DNA from: Spongospora subterranea
Taxonomy: Eukaryota; Endomyxa; Phytomyxea; Plasmodiophorida; Plasmodiophoridae
Direction: 5' to 3'
Assembly: GCA_900404475.1 (NCBI GenBank)
Contig: OUQQ01000110.1
Span: forward strand, 3,929 to 45,717
Length of the DNA: 41,789 nucleotides
Positions 1 to 9,400 of the stretch are shown here, one piece after another (within the stretch, counting starts at the first letter, position 1; every line of letters starts with the position of its first letter). The position numbers and the translations under genes are program-made. The notes beneath the pieces were generated by a model. It saw only the letters and a program-made list of their open reading frames with translations, ran no database searches and was not told the origin of the DNA.

Positions 1-1330
1 CAAAATCACGGTGGTTGAAATGCGTTCCCCAACGTGTCTGGAACAGGTCCATGTCTTTGCCACAACAGTTCACAAGACATTGAAGGACGGGGATACAGGT
101 GCGCTTGAGAAAATACAAATCCTGAGCACTAATACCGTCGAGCAATCTTCCGCAAGAACTTAATTTCAAAACATAGTTCGAAATTTCGATCAGTTTTTGC
201 AGGGTGCTGGTTGCCTTGGTATTTAGCCTAGGATGATGATAATGGATGTTGTTTTGTCCGATTTCAACAGGTTTTCGCCCCTGTTGTGGATTCGTCTCCT
301 TTCCCTAGACAGACGATACAGTTAGTGATCATCAGACAGAGCGGGGAACCAGAGTTCTGACCAGAAACACACAGAGGCTCTTATAATCTTTGACCTCATC
401 CAGGTCGAGTTTCAGGAGCGACCAGAGCTTTCTCAGTCCCAACGCATTATCAAAATGATTAAATTTTTGAGCGTGCTCCGGAAATCCATCCTAGTACGCC
501 CATAAGCAGATATTGGTAATCACGATTCTCGGCAATCTCTTACTGGCACGAAATTCTCATGAACGTCAACAGGCTGGTTTTTTGAATTAATCGTGTTTTC
601 GATACGGAAATTGAAAGTTTTGCTCTGACCGCTTTCAAATGACTGTTGACCATCAATACTGATACGGGATGCATCACGGTTTGAACTCGTGCTCGGGTTC
701 CCATCCTAAGAAGAACTGAGCAAACCGAAAAACAATTTGGACATGAACTGAACGGCTAAATTTTTGAAAGAACTGCCAAACTGGTGGGCGTTTCTGTTAT
801 CGGGCACGAAATTTTCGAGAAGGTCTTTTGACGGCAAAATTTCCGACTCGATGGGAATTCGATTTAGATCGATAAGGCAATCGCGGTTGTCGCGATGTTG
901 GCTCAACTGTTGAGAATCGATACTGATATGGGACGCGTCAATTTCCGAACCCGGGCTCGAGTCCCATTCCTAAAAACGCACTTAACAAGCCGAATCACCA
1001 TTTGAAGATGAACTGAACGACCACATTCATCGAAGAACTTTCACCAAACGGGTCGACGCGATTGATATCTTGGGTCTCGTCATGGAGCATTGCCCACTCC
1101 TGCCGCGGCGACATGGTGTCCTGCAAGGACCAGTGATCTCAGACTTCATTCAATTCTTTGGAGCGACATTCCGCCATCCATACCGAGAAAGTCGAGGAGG
1201 CGATTTTTGTGGCGGCATTAGCCTGATCTGAGCCAAGCGGTTCGCCCCAACCATGCCCAGTTTCGGTTGTCACAGATCGAGCCGGTCTGGTCGCCACAAG
1301 CAGTAATCCCAACAAATTGAGGACACGCAT
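1..1330 (-). CDS. Secreted protein with tandemly duplicated exons, partial (runs off left edge)
   Basis: Not recognised as a family. Six in-frame exons can be joined with GT-AG introns: 1184-1330, 1025-1120, 754-969, 544-705, 362-490 and <1-304. The introns are 63, 55, 48, 53 and 57 nt, all phase 0. The start at 1330 gives a clear signal peptide (MRVLNLLGLLLVATRPARS), so secretion is inferred. Exons 3 and 4 encode related segments: both have an ISID-x-QQ motif followed by an ENFVP motif, and both follow similar intron sequences, so they look like a tandem exon duplication. The exon 6 frame stays open to base 1 and includes a Cys-bearing helix-like region. The C-terminus is outside the window. 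The individual reading frames are short, so the gene only appears once introns are removed. I am confident in the exon structure because all five introns preserve frame and have typical lengths; the function is unknown. Confidence 0.72.
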
Positions 1331-2888
1331 TGGAGGAATGAATCACAGATGCCCCGTTTGGCAGTCAGGCAAACCATGCAACTGGGTTGCGTCAATAACC
1401 GCGCAACTCTTCAGGTACCCTTCGTCTCCTTACTTTACCGACCGACCTGTATCGATTGATTGAGAATGTTCAGCCGGATCAAGAGCATCTTCGCTCCATC
1501 TGCACCTGCCACATGTGAATCGATTCCGAATGCTACCCCATTCTGCGCCATCGAACCGCCTGAGGACGACGATACAGGAGCGGAATTATTGGAAGCTGCA
1601 GAGGCTGATTGCCACTTCAACGCAGGGAGCGCCAGCAAGTTTTTCGAAGTCGGTACCTTATTCGAATCGATTGCTGAAGCCAAACAAGCATTGGCGTCGT
1701 TTTCGAGATGCCCTGTGATACAGCGAAGCGACGATATATTTATTTCGAAGGTTTTCGTTCTGGCAAAGCTAAGGATGTCACTGATATACACAGAAATATT
1801 CACAGCAATAAGTGCAATAGTTTTTTTAAAGCAACTGTGAAGAAAAATGGGCTAGGCTATGAAGTTATCGCTTTTTTGCCCTGATCAGACATTTAGAAAA
1901 CTCTCTTGAAGCGCAGCGAAAGTATCCGACCGTACAAAGGAGGCAAGTGCTTTTCTGCAACTTTTAGAAGAAAAAAGAGGTCGTTCTGAAAACTGGAGCG
2001 TCAGAAACTTCATCTGCTCAGAAACGCGGCGCCTCAAGAGAGTTTTCTGGATGTCTGATCAGGGCAAAAAGATGTTCCAAAGATATCCCGATATTCTTGA
2101 AGGAAATGCCACATATCAGACCAACAGAAAAAGGTCCTATTGCGAAACCAACTGCCACGCCCCACGATCGAAATAAATGAGGAGCAGGTCTCCTGGTAGT
2201 TTACAGTACAGAAGCCGAAGAGACGAGTTGCGGTTATCAAAATTTGGTAGGTGTTAATTTGGATCGCTACCTTCATCATCATATTCCAGCCTGTTGCGTC
2301 TATTCCTGGAATCGGAGATGCAGGTTGAGTAGGTCGGTGGTTAGCAGCCTCGTAATCGAAATTACCATGGCCAAGAATGCGGTACATCGCTTCATTCAGC
2401 ATTTGGGAGACAATATCTGAAAATTCAGGTGCTGTGGTTAGCTTCGGTTCCTGAGCATTTGCCTTCTCATGCGGATGGGCATTTCAAGCTATTTGAACTG
2501 TGGTTGTCCAGTTGAACACGATTTTCACGCCTGCAGCTGGAGCATCCCTTTTGTAGCTTGGCTGAACGTTTCGTTAGACGTAAATGATTATTAACATCTG
2601 CATTCGTTATATGTCGGCCGCGTTGGCCTGGCCCACGTATTGGAGCTAGAACTAAAAAGACAGCGGTGCCTTCAACTGCCAATGAAGTTTCAAGAAAAAC
2701 TTCTTGGGACGATCGTATATTCAGCAGATTGCTAAACGAGTTCGCTTGAAACGATTGGGAGATTGTGTCGCGCAAGCAACAAGATGCTTGAAATCCGACA
2801 TGAGTGTGGTGAAACGAGTGGCTTCATCTTGTGGATAAGTGATTTGAGCTTATGCATCAGCGACAACGTCATATTGATCATTCATTGC
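1331..2888. other. No convincing gene; short ORFs and one inverted repeat
   Basis: About 1.5 kb without a supportable gene. A plus-strand frame, 1466-1840 from an ATG, encodes about 124 residues including an FFEVGTLFESIAEAKQAL stretch. That stretch loosely resembles the start of FAR1/MULE-type zinc-finger segments, but I could not extend it to a transposase. Minus-strand frames at 2034-2402 and 2467-2775 show no recognisable motifs and no start context I trust. The only structural feature is the inverted repeat listed separately. Confidence 0.4.
1876..2070. repeat. Inverted repeat, ~38-bp arms, ~115-bp spacer
   Basis: The arm near 1876-1913 (beginning TTGCCCTGATCAGACAT) is repeated in reverse complement near 2030-2070 with only a few mismatches. 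The shared core includes GAAAACTCTCTTGA. It could be a remnant of a foldback or MITE-like element. No flanking target duplication was recognised. Confidence 0.6.
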
Positions 2889-3418
2889 TTAAAGTTGGAT
2901 CCGACCACTTTCTGACGGAGATGCTGTGATCAAATTCAGTCTAACAAGGGCCATTGGGAACAATGGATGATGCCGGATTCGCCATCGCCTAGGAAATTTC
3001 AAATCTATAAGCGTAATGGGTTCAGAATCAACATACAAATCGTCCTGGTCTGCATTGTCATTATGCACAGAATTAACATTCAATTCGTCTTACGTCATTG
3101 GATATCATTATCCAGAGCGGGAACAGCATTCACCTCATCGCAATCATCCAGAGCTACGTCGGGATGCGAAATGTCAACCAGGTCAGAAACAGGAGGAAAC
3201 ACAGAATTCTTTAACGGGCTAGAGTCCGGTGAAATTTCCACCTCAGCATAAACATCTGATAAGTCCGTTTAATTGCAATGGATCAAACATAAGAGAGGGC
3301 GTTCCACATAATCAACGAAGCTGGCAAATGGCGGATATTCAGGGGTATCGGTTTGGATCGTCGAATTATGGATCGCTGAAACTCTTGGCATTGATTGTTT
3401 TTTCTCACTACTCCTCAT
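2889..3418 (-). CDS. Putative acidic Ser/Pro-rich protein, multi-exon (model uncertain)
   Basis: Unrecognised. A minus-strand frame opens with ATG at 3418 (MRSSEKKQSMPRVSAI...) and can be continued, by splicing, into an acidic segment (EISPDSSPLKNS ... SHPDVALDDCDE, about 3150-3255). It then continues into DDLYVDSEPITLIDL and RRWRIRHHPLF near 2960-3040, ending at 2889. The second junction can use a GTGAAT donor and a CCAG acceptor in phase 0, giving an 80-90-nt intron. The first junction is only satisfied by an unusually short intron (about 33 nt), so the model is tentative. Acidic patches with a basic C-terminal part might suit a nuclear regulator, but nothing specific supports that. It could also be a decayed gene. 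Confidence 0.35.
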
Positions 3419-3790
3419 ATTTTTATCAATAAATGAATGAACTTAGAGTCTTGATGAGCACCGATTAACTTTAATACTCCCGTCCATCGCGCTATTTGCT
3501 AAACGGGGGAAAATCAAGATTTGCCCGCAGGGAGACGCGGCTTTTTGAAATCTACTAATCCTCATAAGTTTTCCAAAACGAATGGATCTTCAAAGTGGCT
3601 GCGCACTGTGGTAAATCGAATCATTGGACGAAGGCGGATCAAAACTGAGCGTACACTCCGTGTTTTTCCGTTGATCTTTAACTGCACGACACGGAAGCCT
3701 GTTGAGTCGCCCCGACTGGTGGTAAAATGCTCGGCTCGCTCAAAAGTAAACAGGAATAACATATAATGCGACCGGTCTTAAGTCTCGATT
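3419..3790. other. Intergenic, no supported gene
   Basis: The stretch between the putative acidic gene and the minisatellite has a short minus-strand frame (3562-3762) and an overlapping plus frame, neither with recognisable motifs. Part of it is presumably the distal promoter of the dioxygenase gene downstream. Confidence 0.4.
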
Positions 3791-3934
3791 CGTACCTCCG
3801 CTGATTGGAACGGTCGAACGGTCGTACCTCCGCCGATTGGAACGGTCGAACGGTCGTACCTCTGCTGATTGGAACGGTCGTACCTCCGCTGATTGGAACG
3901 GTCGAACGGTCGTACCTCCGCTGATTGGAACGGT
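3791..3934 (+). repeat. Minisatellite of five 24/32-bp units in the dioxygenase promoter
   Basis: Five units begin at 3791, 3823, 3855, 3879 and 3911. Each starts CGTACCT and contains GATTGGAACGGT. Three units are 32 bp and two lack the last 8 bp (24 bp). Each unit carries GATTGG, the complement of a CCAAT box, at 3803, 3835, 3867, 3891 and 3923. The array ends about 40 bp before the proposed ATG at 3973. It could act as an array of CCAAT-factor sites; that role is inference. Confidence 0.85.
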
Positions 3935-3972
3935 TCACCGATCAAGACGGTCAGACGAACAAGGTACTACTG

Positions 3973-4953
3973 ATGCCGTGCCCAGAGGAAGGCTCTGTGT
4001 CTTCGTCAAGTTGCCAACAAACCTGCTACTATTCGTCATATCTGAAGTTGGAATCACTCTTATCATGCCAAAATCCCATCACTAAAGAGCACGATGAGTC
4101 ACTGTTCATCACCGTGCACCAAACGTCGGAGCTGTGGTTCAAGCAGATGATCCTGGAGGTTGAATCAATCGTGAGGGGGCTGTGTATGCCTAGACCGCCC
4201 TTGCTTCAGATTGCTAACCGTCTTCAAAGAATCTGTCGTATTCTCACGATGCTTATCACCGAGATTGGGATTTTGGAAACAATGTCGCCACTTGACTTCC
4301 AAGAGTTCAGATCACAGTTAGTGCCCGCTTCCGGATTTCAATCTGTTCAGTTCAAAATTTTAGAAATTCGAATGGGTTTATCATTGAACCGACGAGTCGA
4401 TTTCAATAAGGATTCTTACTTGTCGGTGCTTCAACCGAAGGATCGCCATGAAGTTGAGCAGTCGTTGAACCAAATGCCTTTATCTCAAGCAGTTGAGAAA
4501 TGGCTTTGTTCGTATTCTGGTTCCACAGCTAATTTCTGGCCCAAGTATACTAATTCGTTGAAAAATTTGGACGACGAAGTTCAACACCGATGTGCACCAG
4601 TGGTTGACCTAGAACGGTATCAGGAGCAGATAGACAAAGGGATGCATTTTATGCAATTAGAGGCAGTACGATCAGCGATTATGTTGCAAATGACCAGGAA
4701 TGAACCCGATCATGGACTGCCCAGCGTCATACTGTCAAGATTGGTCGAAATGGACACACTCATGGCTAAGTGGCGATTTCACCATTCGACGATGGTGCTG
4801 AAAATGATTGGGACAATGACCGGAACTGGAGGGGTGGCCGGTGTAAGCTACTTGCGAATGACAAGTAGCAAGCATATGGTCTTTGCCGACTTATACGCGA
4901 TCAACGAATACGTATTTCCAACATCTCTGCTCGAAACCAGTCAAAAAACGTAA
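3973..4953 (+). CDS. TDO2: Tryptophan 2,3-dioxygenase
   Basis: Haem enzyme that opens the indole ring of L-tryptophan to N-formylkynurenine, the first step of the kynurenine pathway, in the cytosol. The 326-residue frame shows the family in order. YSSYLKLESLL and the motif HQTSELWFKQ (about residues 48-57, holding the distal His) come first. ILETMSPLDFQEFR and LVPASGFQSVQF form the substrate-binding region. WRFHHSTMVLKMIG (about 268-282) contains the proximal haem His, followed by the GTGG-x-x-G segment and a C-terminal YLRMTSSKHMVFADLY. Animal enzymes have a Tyr where this one has Ser in HQTSELW. I chose ATG 3973; the frame is open upstream to a TTG at 3925, but that lies inside the minisatellite. 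The gene is intronless, unlike several neighbours. It is slightly shorter than the roughly 400-residue animal enzyme, mainly at the N-terminus. Confidence 0.92.
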   Translation: MPCPEEGSVSSSSCQQTCYYSSYLKLESLLSCQNPITKEHDESLFITVHQTSELWFKQMILEVESIVRGLCMPRPPLLQIANRLQRICRILTMLITEIGILETMSPLDFQEFRSQLVPASGFQSVQFKILEIRMGLSLNRRVDFNKDSYLSVLQPKDRHEVEQSLNQMPLSQAVEKWLCSYSGSTANFWPKYTNSLKNLDDEVQHRCAPVVDLERYQEQIDKGMHFMQLEAVRSAIMLQMTRNEPDHGLPSVILSRLVEMDTLMAKWRFHHSTMVLKMIGTMTGTGGVAGVSYLRMTSSKHMVFADLYAINEYVFPTSLLETSQKT

Positions 4954-5306
4954 AGGAAGAGTGTATCTATGGATTTATTGAAATTATCCTAATCTTGCTG
5001 CTACATTATGGCAATGTCGGTTTGTCCCATCCACTACTGCCCATCATAAGGCCACTGTATCATTGAATTTGCGTTTCTGACTATGAAACTGCATCGCGTT
5101 TTATTTTCTTAAACAGCATCACCCTATCTGTCTTAAATATAATCTCTGTGACAGTCGGCTGTGCTAGTCCGAATAAGTAGACGCAACCCCATGGCATTGC
5201 TTTTCCTTGACGAAATCAGTGTGCTTGATCTGGCAATCATTGTCGATTTTCTGTCGTTAGTCCGTGAGTCAATACACGTGGGGAACCAGAAAGCGGGTCG
5301 CCGGGC
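4954..5306. other. Intergenic between TDO and SMS-like gene
   Basis: About 350 bp containing the 3' flank of the dioxygenase gene and the promoter of the next. A plus-strand frame (5161-5388) overlaps the start of the next gene in another frame and has no recognisable motif. Confidence 0.4.
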
Positions 5307-6333
5307 ATGGCTCTTCCGTCGGAATCATCAGGGTTCCAGTATTTTCATTCGGTTATTGTCCAAGCGTGGGCATCGACAATGGGAGTAAGGTCGAACTCGC
5401 CTAAGCGCCGGTTCAGCACTAACCCGGATACGAAATGTCAATGGGATCAAGAGGATGTTCCTTGCAGCCCTGAGCAGGAATACCCCGTGCAACCGCCGCC
5501 GTATTTTCGGAAGCTGTGGTTATCGTTCGCGTTCTTTATGGCTGCTGTGACCTGGAATAGCATGTTCCAGGTCATATCCGAATCCGTTGTCCAACCTGAT
5601 AATCAAGTCCTGCTGATCGATGTGTCCCATACATTATCGAATCGATTCTTGTCGAGCTTTATCCCGGCGTCTTCTATCATCGACATTCTATTGTTGGTAT
5701 TATTGGCAATGACGATCGGCGCCTTCGCCTTCCTTGGTCCTAGATCCATCGCCCTGGTCGTTCTCCGACGTTATCTCTTCCTACAAGGAATTATTTTCCT
5801 GATCCGTGGCCCCGCCATATATGTCAGTCTCTCGCACCGTAATTGTAATCTTCTTTAATGGTTTATTCCAGATGACAATTCTGCCGAAGACCATCACCGA
5901 TCCAGAGGAATGTTTATTTGAATCAAGTGGTTCGTTTATTGTCGATACGGTTATGGTTGTTCTTCGCCAGAAAGTGACCTGCACCGACTTATTCTTCAGT
6001 GGTCACACGGCCATGATCACGCTCTGGGCGATCTTGATAACTTGGCATATTTTTCCGAAGTCGTTCATCACTCCCATGCAAAGATATATTTATACCGTGT
6101 TCATGACCACTTTTTGGTCGTTGACAATCTTCGTGGTGTCTATGATCGCGTTGACCAAGTTTCACTACTCGATCGATGTTTACGTCGGCGTATTGCTTCC
6201 CTTGATCTTAACATGTGCGTATTATGATGTTGTCACAACTATACCTTTTCTGCAGTCTGGTGCGGTTTCGCTTTCCCCTACTCAAGCCATTGTCATGTGG
6301 CTTGAGGATGACTCGGGATATGGCACAATATAG
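5307..6333 (+). CDS. Sphingomyelin synthase-like (PAP2_C) transferase
   Basis: Predicted multi-pass membrane enzyme of the sphingomyelin synthase family, which moves a phospho-head-group from a phospholipid to ceramide, typically in Golgi or plasma membrane. Two exons, 5307-5822 and 5872-6333, are joined through a 49-nt phase-0 GTCAGT...CAG intron to give 325 residues. Hydrophobic segments include KLWLSFAFFMAAV, IIDILLLVLLAM and the second-exon helices. The catalytic signature CTDLFFSGHT (about residues 208-217) and HYSIDVYVG (about 269-277) supply the two His and one Asp of the family's lipid phosphatase-like triad. The head-group (choline or ethanolamine) cannot be read from sequence. The start at 5307 is the first ATG of the frame; a second ATG lies 24 codons in. 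The gene ends 89 bp before the convergent ABCA gene. Confidence 0.85.
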
Positions 6334-6422
6334 CCTGGCAGAAGCAGTCAACTACCTGCGTCAAGCTGTTTCCCAAATGACCAACATTCATACATATATA
6401 TATTAATTGTTGAAATCAGGTT

Positions 6423-9400
6423 TCATCTAGTTCGCGCTTGACGATGTGCGAATGTGTTAAAAATTTCTTCAAGTGTTGTTTGACTGATTGCGTAGTGCTC
6501 CACTCCCTGAGCGCGTTGCATCACTGAGAATATTTCTGAAAGGCAGATTGAGGCTGAACTTGGAATCTCAAAGATCATGTGAAGGCTGTGGCGCGATTTG
6601 AGTTTAACGCTCTTGAGATTCCTGTCGATATATTTAGCCACGATATCAGTTGAGCTATCTTCAAGCCAAGACTTTAAAAAAGTCTTGACTGGAACGTCGC
6701 CTTCGTCGACAAGGCCAGAAGCAATAATTCTATCGGCGCGAGATTCGTCCCCAAGTTTTATGCAAACTTGAAGAAGATTCTTACAACTAATTTTGTCTGT
6801 GCCCGGCGGCAACCGTTTTAGAGCTCCAGAAAGCGAGGATGCAGAAACTGCTTGTGTGCGTACTTCAATTGTGTACCCAGTACCGAACCGCGCTTTCAAA
6901 TGCTGAACAGATCCTAGGCAAACTAGCCGACCCCCTATGAGTATCGCTACTCGGGAACAAAGCGCTTCGCATTCTTCCATTGAGTGCGTGGTCAACATTA
7001 CAGCCGTCTTGCCTGTGGCGACGACATCACTGATTTGACGCCAAAGAAACCGTTTTGCGTGAGGGTCCATCCCGGTGGAAGGTTCATCAAGATAAGCAAC
7101 TCTCGGTTGGCCTAATAGAGCAATTGCTGCGGAAAGTTTCCGGCGATTGCCACCGGAAAGAAAATGAGCCGGCACGTTTGTGAACAAGTTGAGTTGCATC
7201 TTGTTGATAATTTCGGTAACTTTCCGAACTTTCAAGCCGCGAATGCGAGAATACATAATTAGGTGTTCCTTGACGGTGAGAAGATCAAAAAGGGCATCAA
7301 ACTGAGGGCAATAACCTGCCCTAGATCTTGCTTTGTTTAAATCAACTGATATGTCGTAGCCGTCGATGATCGCACGGCCCCCTGACGGATGAATTGCTCC
7401 TGTCAGACACTTTATGGTGGTAGTTTTACCGGCACCATTGATCCCCAAATAGCCAAGGCATTGTCCTCCAGGAACAGAAAGAAACAGTGGATGTAGAGCC
7501 ACAGCACCAGACTTGTACGCCTTTGTCAAACCGACTATTACAAGAGGGTCAAGTTTCGATGATCTTGCAACCGACATGGCTTGGACGCGTCGTCTTTCCT
7601 TGGCGATATCATCATCGTCTAGAATGGACGGATCCACCCGTGTAGCAACGGGTGCAGTGGATCGTGCTGGTTTGCCACACATAAAGCGATAGAAGCGAAC
7701 ACGACGGCTGGATTGCCAAGTTTTGTTATCCTCATCCAAAATTAAAGCATTTGCCTCCAGTTGAATTAAGCGGATACAACATATCAAACCAACCCCCAGT
7801 AGGTATATACAATTCTTCCAGATATCTGAGGCATCCGAAGGCAAGCCATTAGCGCAGGGATTTGCATTGTCGATAATACATGTAGAGTATAATTGGTTTT
7901 GAAGGCGCAGAAGACCGTCTACTAGTGAAAACGCTGGTAGGAACATAAACGCGTACCGGAGCGACTCTGCAATGGTTGTAGTTGTCCATGACGTGCCAGG
8001 AATAGCGATGGTGACCGTTTGCAATACGTAGTTAATAATGCCAAGACCTGCTCCGGTTACAATATTGATAACCAGCATTGCTGTCAACGCCCTGGAAGAA
8101 ACTTTGAACCGAAACGATAACCAGAATGCAACAGGGACCGATGTAAACGAAAACATAGCAATCAACGCCATCGCAGGCACATATGCAGTAGTGCCAAGTG
8201 GATGTGAATAGAACGCCAAAAGAATCATCGCCAAGACACATGCGATCCCGATCGAAGCTTGATCCCAAATATATGCCCCTAACCAATACGTGGAAACACG
8301 AAGGCCCGACACAATTTGCTGAAATTTCGTGTTGCGGTTTGGCTCCGTTTCCAGAACAGCATGAGCTATGATCACCGCAGGAGCAAACAGAAAGGCCATA
8401 ACGATGGCAATCGCTTTTACAAAACCATTGACAACTCCTTGAATGAACGTATATTGCCGACGCATACAGTAAACATTCCAGTTTGCACCATCGTCTGCAT
8501 TAGATATCTTCGTTGGCAGCATCGTCGAAGTTTGGCAAGGATACCATGGTGAACGATAATCGCGCCAATTGCAACAGACATCGGTTGTGCACATCCAAGG
8601 GACGTATTGACAATAACCCATGTACGTGTGTAAAGTGCATCTTTTGCTAAGAGTTTCAACATCAAGAAATTGAGGTTTTACTTGAACTTCAACATCAGCG
8701 GTTCCTCCCATACAGTTGCTGAAACTGCCTGTGCATGATGAGGCAACAGTAGTAGCTTGCTCGACGTTACAAGTTGATGGACCAGGGGAGGGATAAATTC
8801 CAGGCGATGACCGAATGATTGGCATGATTTGAATGTCTGGGATTAAAACTGGGACCATTAGGAACAAAAACGGTAATACAACGAGAAACATGGGCTGTCG
8901 AATATCTCGTTTCGCCAACCAAAATCGTTTCAGAACAGTTTGGTAAAGAACTCTGCTGCCACAGCTGGAGCTCGGTTTTGAGCCGTCCCTTTTCCGTGAA
9001 GACGATTGCCTTTTGACAGGATTCTTCTTTTCAACTTGAACAGCGACCGATGACCGCCTTCTGCGATGCTGCGCTCCAACTTTCTCATTCTCTTTAGGAC
9101 TTTGGATATGTTCCACTTTAGAATCTGCATTGATATTGACAGAAACATTTTGAGTTTCGCGATGCTTGGCAATTGCCAAAAAAACGTCTTCTAGCGTTGT
9201 AATGGAAATTCCAAATTCTATCTGGTCTGAGATTGACTCTAAGGAACGGAAGAGGTCGGGAAATAATGAAATATGTTGAAGAGGCAATTGAAACGCGATA
9301 TCTTGGCCCAAACCAGTCGATGCTATGCATTCGGCACCTGGAATCCTTGAAAGAACCAGATCATTGATGGTAGACATCGAAGCCGAATCATTTTCGTCAT

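Noticed and set aside
3837..4085. ORF reading through the minisatellite into TDO in another frame
   Set aside because: It is a shadow of the repeat units and the TDO coding sequence; the TDO frame carries all the conserved motifs.
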